Positions 36,089 through 47,105 of a DNA stretch of 64,000 nt are shown piece by piece. The stretch covers positions 7,440,001 to 7,504,000 of the forward strand of contig CM033113.1 in assembly GCA_019321725.1 (NCBI GenBank), in the 5' to 3' direction. Numbering within the stretch: the stretch's first letter is position 1; the number at the start of each line of letters is the position of its first letter. The notes beneath the pieces were generated by a model. It made no database searches and was not told the origin of the DNA. It worked only from the letters and a program-made list of their open reading frames with translations. The stretch is from Paulownia fortunei. Its lineage: Eukaryota > Streptophyta > Magnoliopsida > Lamiales > Paulowniaceae. Position numbers and translations under genes: made by a program.

Positions 36089-39000
36089 TTAAAGATGGTA
36101 GACACTAACTTTTCTGCGTAGACAAATGTATGCAGAGAACCTATAAGCTAGCGCCATGGCTAATAAAACCCAAACTTCTTTCAGTCCACCGTTCAGATTC
36201 ACCGTGTCAAACGAAGGCGAGCTTTGCAGTCTTCGGCAACCACCTTTGCTTTCACACTCATACAACTGATCACCTGAATACTGTACCTTCACCAACAGCC
36301 TAAAGCCGTAGTACATAAATGACACATACTTCAGCCACTGCATAAATTTTGGAATGTGCTGCAATATGTACAAACAGTGATTTGATTAGGCTAGGAAATT
36401 CTAATGTATTGTGCAATGGATTCTTAGTTAGTTAATAGTGTCAAGCATCTTTTTCCCTCCAATAAATGTCGATACCTGAACATAATATCCACCAGTAAGA
36501 AGAAATAACATTAGTATCAGGGAAGCAATCATGCCGGCCCTTTTGATGCTCATTACTGCTGCTCCAAACAGTTCTCCTGCTCCCTGATCACAGAATTTAT
36601 AGCAACTGAAAAGCTTGAAATTAACAAGCAAAATGCAGGAGGAATTAGAGAATAGGAGTATAATACTTGACTAGTTACAGCAATCAAGAGTATTGTGGAT
36701 AAGGTCAAGAAGAAACATTCTGCGGTTCTCTTGAAGCCAGCCATGAAATATAGAATACACATGAAGAAGGTGGGATACAATAAATGGGCCACCATGTCGC
36801 ATAATGTGCTGCACACATAGTAAACACTCAATCTATACATGTCTGCCTTTCTTTCTTTCACCAAATACATCTTCTCAAATGGGAAGACATATACTGCTCC
36901 GAATATAGATGAAGAAGTCCAGAAGATACAAATGTAGAACAACAGACCAATCTGCAAATAAGCATAATAATGATCCTTTTTGTGAGATACATGGATCAGT
37001 TTAACGATATGGTTGACACAGGAGAAAAAGATGATGTAGTTTACCTGATCTCTGAGTTGAGCTTCAGTTGCAGTGTTGGATTTCCACCAGAGAAGGCCTA
37101 AGAGAACAGCCACCCCGAATGCCTGAATTAATCGAAGCTGATCAAAGTAATCTCTCCATCGTTCTTTAAATGTTCGCTTGAACAATATCCTAAATTGTTC
37201 CAACCAAGTCAGGGTCCAATCTTTCTTCACTTGGACGCCTAACTGGAGGCTCTCTGGCACCTTCAGTGTCTGGTGATTCTCTTCCTTTTCTTTGGCTCCA
37301 ATTCGACTTTGTATTTGTGTTGTAGATACTATTAGTGACAGACACAAATTAAAGCGTGTCTGAGAAATAATTTTTAACAGTAGAAGTGGAAAGTGGGGGA
37401 AGTTGTGAGGGAAGTTGTGCTCACTCTTATCACAACTTTTTCAAATTCAGCAGTCTCTTGAGATGCAAACAATTCCTCAGGAACACTGATATCATTCACC
37501 TGTCCTGTTGCCAAATCTAGCAAGAACTCTGCAGGGTTCATAGCTATCTCTGGAATGAAACTTAAGCATGAAAAGTAATCCATGGACTCTCTGGCTTTTC
37601 CATAGTAGATGGGGTACCCTTCTGATATTAACAGAACCTTGTCGAACATGTGAAACATCCGGCTTGAAGGCTGATGGATGGTTATAATAATTGTCCTTCC
37701 TGCCTAGGGGGTCATGAAAATGTTAACAATCAGAAGAATTATACGTTCCACACTTTGTGTGGGTTCGATGTCTGGTCTTGGGAATCATTAAAAGAACAAA
37801 CTATATCTCTCTTTTTAATATCCACTTGAAGTGGGATAGTTACAAATGAATAAGTGATGCTGTCATTACTATAAACTGCAAAGTCACACGTTAGGAATAG
37901 AATTATATTTACTTGTATTATGAAGCATTTTTTGGAGAAACTAATAATTGTTTTTGAGAGTGATAAATTGCCATATATAACTTCCGAAAGTAATGGGCGC
38001 TTTCTGCAGGATAAATGGATCTCTATATCGTGAACTCTGTACCTCTGCAAGACCTTGAAGTATTTGTAATAGCCTATTAGCCGAAGTGGAATCAAGACCT
38101 GAAGTTGGTTCATCAAGCAACAGTAGTGAAGGATCAACCAGAATTTCATACCCTATACTGGTTCTTTTCCTTTCTCCTCCAGATATACCTTTGATGAACC
38201 CACCACCAATTCTTGTATGGCGACATCTACATGGTTATCAAATGCGAATATACATTATTACAACGATATGATAGATTATTTATGTTATTTGAACTTTCCT
38301 AGAAAAAATCATTAAGGTCGCAAATAACTTGAAACAAACCTTTCAAGGCCTAATTCCTTAACAATGAGCTCTACTCTTTCATACTTTTGGCGTTGGCTCA
38401 TTCTGCTCGGAAGTCTCAAAAATGCTGCAAAAACCAGGGTTTCTTCAACTGTCAATTGTGGAAAAAGGACATCATCTTGTGTCACAAAACCAATCCTGTA
38501 AAACAAGAAAATAAATGCTTAGCAGAAAAACATTTTGACTGTACATTGATTTGTTCTCCCTGAGGTGGTAAAGGGAGATAAGAACTTTTGCTGATTTTTC
38601 AGTTTACCTTCTCTTTAGAGCCGGACTATATGAGATATCATTGTAGGTAACAGTTCCTTTAACATTTTCGTGCAATCTACCACCTATTATCTTTAACAAA
38701 GTTGTTTTTCCACTTCCAGAAGGCCCCATAAGGGCTAGGATCTCACCGGGACCAATGCTTCCAGTTATACCTTTCAGTATCTGCTTGTAGTCATCTTGTT
38801 CAATGTTCAACTGTGAAGCTACCTTCGACACGACAGCCTTAACAGGGTTAACAGACAAAGCATTTCGAACTTTTACCTTAAACTCCACATCTGCAAACTG
38901 CACTAAAGAAAAAACCTCTGGATATAAGTTTAGAATCATCAATTGTTTCAGATACACAAACTAAAGCTAAAGATTAGGACTCGCCTTCAGAAAAATTGGG

Positions 39001-39212
39001 AGGGGCCGGTCTTGTCTTCTGCTCGATATCTCCTCCTCTATATCGATTTCTGAACTCCTGTTTCTTAGATAAGCTTGGGACATGAACTCAATGTTATGGC
39101 CAAAGCCATTGCTCCCTGCAATCTGCATGGAGCCCATGGTTGGAGGGGACAGAGACAAATCTTCGATTTCATCTTGTCTCCCACACTCCATTTTCTTGGA
39201 ATTCTCATTCAT
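36089..39212 (-). CDS. ABCG26: ABC transporter G family member 26-like half transporter; probable one-base deletion in exon 6
   Basis: Nine minus-strand exons: 39212-38985, 38897-38608, 38495-38340, 38226-38043, 37703-37425, 37328-37045, 36951-36667, 36583-36476, 36358-36089; about 694 aa. A stop codon lies directly before the ATG at 39212, so the start is there or at the internal Met at 39191. The nucleotide-binding domain shows Walker [11 protein letters not shown]-loop TQDD, signature ISGGERKR, Walker [14 protein letters not shown] and H-loop TIHQPSS. A six-span ABC2 membrane domain follows ([40 protein letters not shown]). Order, length and sequence match Arabidopsis ABCG26, which exports tapetal sporopollenin precursors for pollen exine. 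Oddities: intron 1 has a GC donor, and exon 6 lacks one base near 37290, giving a stop at 37265-37263 unless an acceptor at 37361-37360 is used. Confidence 0.92.
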
Positions 39213-39219
39213 CTAACAA

Positions 39220-40710
39220 TGAAGATTAAGGTAGCTTGGAGTGTACATATGTTATATAGTGTATCAAACAAGAACAGACCAAAGTCCTGCCTGTATCTTG
39301 AGGAAATGATGACAGTTAGGCAACAAGCTTTTTATGCCCAACTGCAGAGAGTTAGATGACTTGCTTTTTTAGTTGCCACACACCTTTGGCAATACATTCA
39401 CTTCCCTGCAAGAATTTCAAAAAAATAAATAAATAAATAAATAAAGTAGAGGCATCACAATTTCACCTTTTTTCAGATCGTAAATAAATAAAATGCAAGT
39501 CAGACGAGTATAAAATAAATGAAAATTTGATAAAAATATTCATACATTTTTCACATTATAAACTCTGATTAATCTAGTTCCTAAAGCATGAAATTTTTTC
39601 TTGTTTCTGACTAATATTTTTGAAATACTGCCAACTTATTTTAGCAAACTTAATTTCCTCTCTTTTTACCAGTTTAAAACTATTAGGAAATGAAAAACAT
39701 AAAGAATGTTGTAAATCCTTTTAAGCCATAATTTAATTTCAATTATTCATTTAATTTGTCTACAATTTTCTTAATGACGGTTATATCCTTTTAAATCATA
39801 ATTTAATTTCAATTATCCATTTAATTTTTCATGGTATGCTCAATTGATTAAACAAATCCTATTATTATGAAAATATATATAAAGAATTGAGTAACAATAA
39901 ACAATTATATTAAAAAATATAAATATTCATAGTTGATGTCTTTTGTTCATGACTTTATTATTGTCAGCATTTTATTAGCAAAAGAAAAGAATAAAGGCAA
40001 CATCAACAACTAAATTTTGAGTGAGATAAAAAAAATAGTGAAAAATTAAAAAAAAATGCAAAATATTTTATGAAAGCAATTAAAAATAGAACATTTCAAA
40101 TTGTGAAGTTCAAACAAAAAATACAACCAAGAATTTGAACAATTATAGTTTATCTAGTAAGAATTTATATATTTAATGTATTATTTAGGTTTTGAGTGTC
40201 CAATAATTTTTTTACCTTTAATTTTATTTCTTAATACTTTATTTAATTATTTGTATAGAACAGATTATTTTCTCATAGTTGGCTTTGAATATTTAAATAT
40301 TTACTCAATTAAATTTATATATCATACAACTATTATAGCGAGGTCATTTATATTACTATTCTTACTTTTGCAAATAAATAATTAATGATAAAAAAATATT
40401 TATTTAGAATACAACTATAGTTTTGTTAAAATAAGTAATTGAAATTAAAATTTATAATATAATAGTAATAAGAAAACAGTATATAACAAAATATTTTATT
40501 ATTAAATTTGTCTAAGGCACGTACTTTTTAATGGGTACTTCTACTACATAGCTACAAAGAGGCTGCTTCATGAATAAAAACAACGCGTTTGCATTATAAA
40601 AGCGTTTTAGTTCATTTTTTACGAGTATTTAACTCAAACTCAAACAAGTACCAGAAGCACGACGTCGTCTGGGAACGAATCACCGAAATCCAAACCGAGA
40701 GAGCTCTTGA
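39220..40710. other. AT-rich intergenic, divergent promoter region of ABCG26-like and CCDC22-like genes
   Basis: This holds an (AAAT)n run at about 39421-39443, an imperfect direct repeat of about 45 bp (near 39714-39760 and 39785-39830, both with aatttaatttcaatta) and a TATAAA at about 40595-40600, some 115 bp before the CCDC22-like ATG. No further gene is seen. Confidence 0.55.
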
Positions 40711-40714
40711 AGCC

Positions 40715-43700
40715 ATGGAAGCTTCGGAGGAGATCCTGCTGAACTCGCTGGCGAGCTCCGGAGTTCCTATTCCGGTTGGCTGCTCTTCCGTGCGTGACCT
40801 CACTCCGCCCACCCTCTTCACCATCTGCTCCCACGCGCTCCGCTTGATCCACGGGCCCCACAATGCATCGTCGTTTCCCGCATCCTTACCGGAGGATTCC
40901 ATGCCTGACCGGGTCAAAATATGTACGGAGGTCTCCGAAGCCTTCAATAATCTAGGCTTCAACCCCGACCTCAGCTTCCACAAGGTTCCACTAATTCCAT
41001 GCCTTCTCCAATTGTTTTTCCTGAACAAGTAGAGTATTTTTAATTTATGGAAGTTTTTTATACAGTTGAATAATTTCATGTTGATGTTGATCAGTCCAAT
41101 TTTGAACTGATTAGAAAGGCTCCATTCAGTTTGCTTGTTTTTCTGTTTCTCCCCTATTATGTAATTCTCTCTGATGAAGTGATATGTGCTGGTTAGGCAG
41201 TTTCTTTACCCATCCAACGAGGACTTGTATAAGCTGGTGAGATTCTTGGTCGGAAAGCTGTCTGAATCTTCTGGAGCTCGAACAGCTGCTTTAGGAGATG
41301 GAGATAACATAAGATGCGCTGCAAAGGAGAAGCCTGGTGATGAGGGAGAAACTGTGCAAAATGAAGAGATTTTAAATGGATTAAAAGATCTGAGATTGAA
41401 GACTCGGGCACTTGAATCCTCTTGTATGAAGTTTCAAGATGACTTAGCTCGAACAGCTGCAGAACCTAATTCAGTTTTACACAATGTGGAAATCAGGGTT
41501 GAAGAATCTAAGGCTACAGAACAAGATTTCAGTCCGAGTGAATGTAGTAGGGGGAACCATTATCGGTATACGTCAGAAGGGACTGAAAGCTTACAAAAGA
41601 GTGCTTTCAGAGATCAAGATGCTTCTCAGGTAAATTTGCGTTGGTAGATTCAAATGTTGGCATTTGAATTTTGTTTATGATTTGGTCAAAGCCTAGAGGT
41701 TATATCCTCTTGAAAACAGTAGGCGGCAGTAATCTGGTTCTTTTACACCCAATTGTGAGTTGACATAATAGCCAATATTGAAAAAGAAAAGGAAAGAGAA
41801 GTATACCCTGGCTTCAATTAATTTTTAGATCTTTTATAAATACGAAAAAATTGTAATTTTTTTTGTATTGCTGTTGACATTTTATATATGGAATAACTGA
41901 TTGAGGTCTTATAGAACCAAGAAGAAGCGCATAAGAAGCTGATGGCGGCAAAGCATCCAAAATTGCAGCATCTAGATGAGGAGCTACGGTTGTTAAAAGC
42001 AGCTGTAGAAATGGTATTTGATGGCCAACATCCAGTTGAGTTTTACATTGAACAGCTCAATGACCAAGTGGAAGCCAAAAGACATAGGTTGAAGGAACTG
42101 GAGTCTGAATGGTAGGGATTTTGCGATGCTTCCACATTGCATGGACTTTAACTTGACCTGAATTAACAAGAAAACCGATTGTTGAAGGATGCTACATTAT
42201 TTCTTCCTTTTTGATCCTTTTATCATTGTTCTCAATTGAACTTTGAGGAATACAACATTTAATCTAAGCAGTGTAGTAAATATTTTCCACAAAGAGGATG
42301 ACCTTGAACATTTAATGCAGGGATGCGATCAAAAAACCTCTGCAAGAGAAAAAGGGAAATCTTGAGCGGTCTCTCTTTGCATTTTATCCAGAGGCAAGTG
42401 AAAAACTTACGAGAATCAAAGAAATTGAGTTGGAAACAGAATCTATTTTAGCTGAGATCAAAAGAAGGTACTTCATTGTTGGTTATGCATTTCTTCTGCA
42501 ACTACACAAGAAAATAACTAGCTGTAAAGAATGAAACAAATTTTCCATTGTATCTTCCTTTTCTATCTTTTAGATTTCCATTATCCAGCAAGATTTAGGC
42601 CCATTGTGATGTTTAGATGGTTTTGCTGTATACTAAGGACAGATTGGGTAGAATAAGGGGGGGGGGGGGGGACATTCACAAGTTGCTTTAGGTAGTGTAG
42701 TTGAAGACATAATGTGTATACGTATGTTATCTATACAACCCACAGATTACTACTTTAAAATGTAGTAAAAGATATTGATGTGGTATAATTCATATTTTCA
42801 TATACGCCCATCACTTGGGCATTTGAGCCAAGCCGGTTCAGTTTTTGACTGCCTAAGCACCCAAACGGCTGCATTTAACAACTATTTTTCCAGATTAGTT
42901 AAACTTTGTTGATTGACTTGGGTCCACATAAGATTCGAGAACACCATCAGAATATGACTAATGCAATGTCATTGGTTAAACTTTTTATGGTCACTTTGGG
43001 GAAACCAGCTTGCTAGCTTAGGCATATCATTGAATTGTTTTGAATCTGCTGGGCAAATAGTTGTTTATAGTCTCTGCTGCCGAGATTATTCTTTTTTTCT
43101 TTCTTTCCCTTTTTGTCTTTTTGAGGCATCTTAAGACAGATGTCTTTTAAAATTTCTCATGTTAACATGTCTGTCTTGTGTCATACCAAGGGAGGAGGAA
43201 CTCTCTAAGCTCTCATCAGATCTTGAGAAACAGCCCAAGCTGGCACCGAGGAGATCCTACATTGAGCGGATTAATGAAATCACAAAGAATAGCAGGAAAC
43301 AGGACAATGACATACAAAGGATCCTGAAAGATACAAGGGAGATCCAGTTAGAGAGTAATACTATCCAAGAACGCCTTAATCGAACTTATGCAATAGTTGA
43401 TGAGACGATTTTCAGGTATAATCTTCTGATGCGCAGGTCTTCTGCCAGGGCTCGGCCTAAAATTTTTGGGATTATTCTGAGAGCATGCATCATCATTTGT
43501 TGGAAGTCCTTTCTTAATTGTCATTTCCACTTGATGATGTGCCTACTTACCTAGAGGATTCTTGCAGGGAAGCCAAGAAATATCCTGTTGCTCGACAAGC
43601 TTACAAGCTTCTCACAAACATCCATGAGAGCTTTGAACAGATTGCTGAAAAGATTCTTGCCACTGACAGAAGTCGGAGAGGTGCTGCTGATTATGAGGCA

Positions 43701-43805
43701 AAACTTGCAGTTATTAGCGCCAGAAGTTTGAACATGGGCAAGCTACAAGCAGATCTTGACGCCATTAGAAAAGAAAATGACCTCCTTGAGCAACGCCTGC
43801 ATTAA
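40715..43805 (+). CDS. CCDC22: CCDC22 homologue (Commander/CCC complex subunit)
   Basis: Six exons: 40715-40984, 41201-41629, 41915-42111, 42321-42467, 43191-43415, 43568-43805, giving 501 aa with GT-AG introns and matching phases. The N-terminus MEASEEILLNSLASSGVPIP and PTLFTICSHALRLI forms the calponin-homology-like (NN-CH) domain. From about residue 145 the protein is mostly charged coiled coil (for example EEEKLSKL-like and DNDIQRILKDTREIQLES). The C-terminal AYKLLTNIHESFEQIAEKIL is well conserved. CCDC22 with CCDC93 and COMMD proteins forms the CCC/Commander assembly that directs endosomal recycling in animals. A role in plants is inferred from conservation. The protein is shorter than human CCDC22 but normal for plants. 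Confidence 0.9.
42655..42671 (+). repeat. Poly-G run in CCDC22-like intron 4
   Basis: A run of about fifteen G follows aataa inside intron 4 (42468-43190). It is annotated because homopolymer length is unreliable here and the run has G-quadruplex potential. Confidence 0.8.
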
Positions 43806-43809
43806 TTAT

Positions 43810-44410
43810 GAACCTGTAAATCATTAGTTCAACAGAGGCTGTACAACTTGTTCGTCCACATTAGCCTAGTAGAACAAAAATAACACACACACACACACTA
43901 CAATTGTTGCATTTCTGCTTGGCTTTCTTGTGCTCTGTTGATAATGCCTCACACGTCTGTCTGAATCTAGACATTTTTCACATTCTGGACCGTCAACTCC
44001 AGAAATGAACAACGGCTTCAAGTCAACCATGAATTCAGGATCATGGCAGCAGTGTGCTTCCCAGAAACTAGATTAATAAATAAATGGAATTTCTATCTCG
44101 GACTTTATCAAATACACTTTATGCAAGTTTCAGCAAATGTTGGTTGAAAGAGTTGAATCCCTCAAAGTTTGTAAGAAGTAATTCTGGTATGATATGATGA
44201 TTTATCACTCCACTAAAAATTGCAGTTCTTGGTGAAAAAGAACAAAAAGCTTAAACAATTACTGAACTTCCATTAGAGCTTAATTTGATTTCAACTAAAA
44301 AAAAATTCCAAATAACCAGCATCAAACAAGACAGTTGAAAAACCCTATTTTAGTGAAGCTTGTCCTAAATTTCATGTCAAATCAAGCTTAAGTTCTTCAA
44401 AGGAGAATAA
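43810..44410. other. Intergenic between convergent CCDC22-like and MYB genes
   Basis: This contains both 3' UTRs and an (AC)n microsatellite at about 43882-43899. No gene is seen. Confidence 0.6.
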
Positions 44411-44411
44411 T

Positions 44412-45758
44412 TTAGTGAAGCTTGGTCATAGAACTGCTTTCAGCAATTGAATTATCAAAAATGCTTCGTCTTTTCTTGTTTTGCTCCTCCTTTTCTTGAC
44501 GCTCATAGTGCTTCTGGGCATGACTGGCGACTTGCGTAGGATTTCTTGTTAGGACCATGTATCTTGAAATGCTTTTCCAATCTCCTTTCCCATATTTTTC
44601 CAATCCAAGGAGAAATAACCTGTATAACAGATAGAAAACGCGAAATGTCATGCTTAAAGAACGTATTGAACAAGAAAATCAAGTACTAAAGATGCACAAG
44701 TAATAAGATAAAAAGATTAGCATAATATAAAGGGGCATTCCAGAAGAAATGCAGGGTCCCTCTTCATAACATGGAAGAATGAGAAGGAAATGATTCGAGG
44801 ACATTAGATGCAATATAGCTCATTGGAATAAATGAGAGAGCTAGCTACAAATCTTAAATATATGCAGGTTCTTGAAGAGAAAAAACCCATAAGAATTCTC
44901 CTTAACATTCACACCTACTAAAAAAACATCAATACTATTTGTCTAATAGATATCTTTGATATGATATCTATCTTTCATATGGACCAAACTGATTTTACAT
45001 TTATAATATGTAAAAGCTTGTCAAAAGTCGAGACTATTGTTTTTTCATATATCTTGAATTAATAATTAGAAATTTAAGATTTTATGTAACAAGAAACAAG
45101 ATACAAATAAAGGTTTAAAAGACTATTTAAGAATTTTATGACCCCCTAGAAATACTCTCTCCCAAACCCCCATCACCTTGTATTTTCTATTTTTTTATTT
45201 TAATTTGACAAAATTCTATTTTGATTCTAACATTTCAAAATTCATACCAATATAAAAATCTTGAAATCCATGCTTTCTATGCTTTTCAAGCATCACTGAT
45301 CACCCAAACATTCAACCAGAATAGTACAGACATACATTGCAACATAGGATGATTAGGAAAGCGAAAAACCAAAGCAATAATAGCAATAACGTTTATGCAC
45401 TTTAATTTTACCTATGTTCTTCTTCGGTCCATGGTCTGCCTGTTTTTCTCTGGACGGCCATTTGCTTCTTCTCAGATTTAGGGTATTTTTGGGGTTCCGA
45501 CGATCGGGATACATCCTTGTCCGCATACTCCGGCGACTCGATCAACCCCGCTTCGATCGCCCTCACGTCATCCAACAATACGGCGTAGTGTTGCTCAACT
45601 TCCGCCGCAGATTTCGTCCCAAGCCTGGCCGCGATTTGCTCCCACCGATTGGGGAAATCTTCGGGGAATTCCACCAGACTATTTTCAAATTGCTTGTCTT
45701 CTTCCCACGTCCACCTCGAATTCTCCGCTTCGGAATTACACCCACTTGTGTTAACCAT
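44412..45758 (-). CDS. Two-repeat MYB transcription factor, DIVARICATA/SRM1-like
   Basis: Two exons on the minus strand: 45758-45412 and 44619-44412, giving 184 aa; the split codon (AG|G) falls just before [10 protein letters not shown] in the second repeat. Repeat 1 (about residues 15-68) is WTWEEDKQFENSLVEF then RWEQIAARLGTKSAAEVEQH. Repeat 2 (about 107-160) is [20 protein letters not shown], then GDWKSISRYMVLTRNPTQVA and SHAQKHYERQ. This is the I-box/DIV group, where the third helix normally reads SHAQKYF; here His-Tyr replaces Tyr-Phe. Such proteins bind GATAAG/I-box-like DNA and act in stress or patterning responses. The specific role is unknown. It lacks any long C-terminal activation region. 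Confidence 0.88.
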
Positions 45759-45839
45759 CCTGATCGTGCTGTAACCAATTCTTCTTCTTCTTCCCTTTCA
45801 CTGGCAGAATCCGAAAGTTTGGATTTGTACATATATACA

Positions 45840-47090
45840 TACAGAGTGATTATTTTTGGAGGGTTTTTCTTTATTTCTGTTCTGGGTTATTTTGGATTTT
45901 TTTCCTCATCTGCTCAAGGCCGATAATCCGGTTTTGAATTCACGCAGAGCATGTGAACAAACTTCTGTGTCGTAATTAGTACAGAATTTCTTTAACAAAA
46001 AGTGAAAATCTGCGGGTTAGATTTTGCTTTCATTGAATTTATTCTGGAAACAACCAAACAAGTACCTAACCCGTTTGGATACTCTTCCACCATAATTTCT
46101 TTTTCTTTGGTTTCATTAAAGTTTTATAAGGGTTACTACTAAATTTTCTCCTCAAAAATAGGAACAAGCACAAATCGTTTGACGGGATAGCCGGCTGTTA
46201 CATGGGATATTTTTGTCTTTTTAAGTTAGGGTCATTATGTTTTGATTATATTATATCAAAATATTTGAAGAAACTATTGTAAAAATAGACGAACGGGACT
46301 CAAACTAAAAATTAATAAATTTTAAAGTCTTAATTTTACTACTTAAATAAAATTATATTAAATATTTCATTAAAATATATGGAATTAAGTAACGATTATA
46401 TATGATTTCGATAAAACTTTTTGGTATATTGATTAAAGATAAAGATACAATTTATCTATAATTTAATCACATGGAAATCAATTCATAATTAAGGACATAA
46501 ACAATAATGCTCCTATAAAAAATACTTCATTTAGGTAATTTATAGAAATTGTATATCTTGGGCTTGGATTGTGAGATTTTTTAACACTTAAGAATGAAAA
46601 CTACATTAATTAGTGTAGACGACACGAACTTGCCAAATTGATAGCTTTCTTTTTGTACCTATCAGCTTTCGGATTCTTTTCTTTTATCGTATTTTATTTT
46701 TTATTGTCCTGCTCCTGCAATAATATAGTGGGAGTAGTTTGTATTTTGATAATGCAAAATAGCAAATTAACTATCATTAATTAACTCTAAAAAAAAAGTA
46801 ATTACAGATGATTTGGTCTTTCCAGAAAAAAAAAATAAAAATAAAGGCATCTGTACCTGGTTCCAATCTTGAATATATATATATATATATATATATAATT
46901 TTGAAAATCATCAATCGAATCTGAATATATATATATATATAACAAGAAGTAAATCTTTAAATGAAAATTCCAGTAATTAGCTATGGTCCTGACTACGCAA
47001 TGAGGCTAAAATATGTAAATTACTTGGGAGAAAATATGCTAAGAATGTGGTTAACACGTTTTATTCGGTAATAAAGCCTAGCCTATAAAA
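45840..47090. other. AT-rich intergenic
   Basis: This holds (AT)n microsatellites at about 46872-46897 and 46926-46940. No exon or RNA gene was recognised. Confidence 0.6.
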
Positions 47091-47105
47091 TTAAACTAGT
47101 GCACT

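Noticed and set aside
40612..41079. 155-codon minus-strand ORF
   Set aside because: Antisense to CCDC22-like exon 1; lacks splice or domain support.
45414..45926. 170-codon plus-strand ORF
   Set aside because: Antisense to exon 1 and the leader of the MYB gene; arginine/phenylalanine-rich shadow composition.
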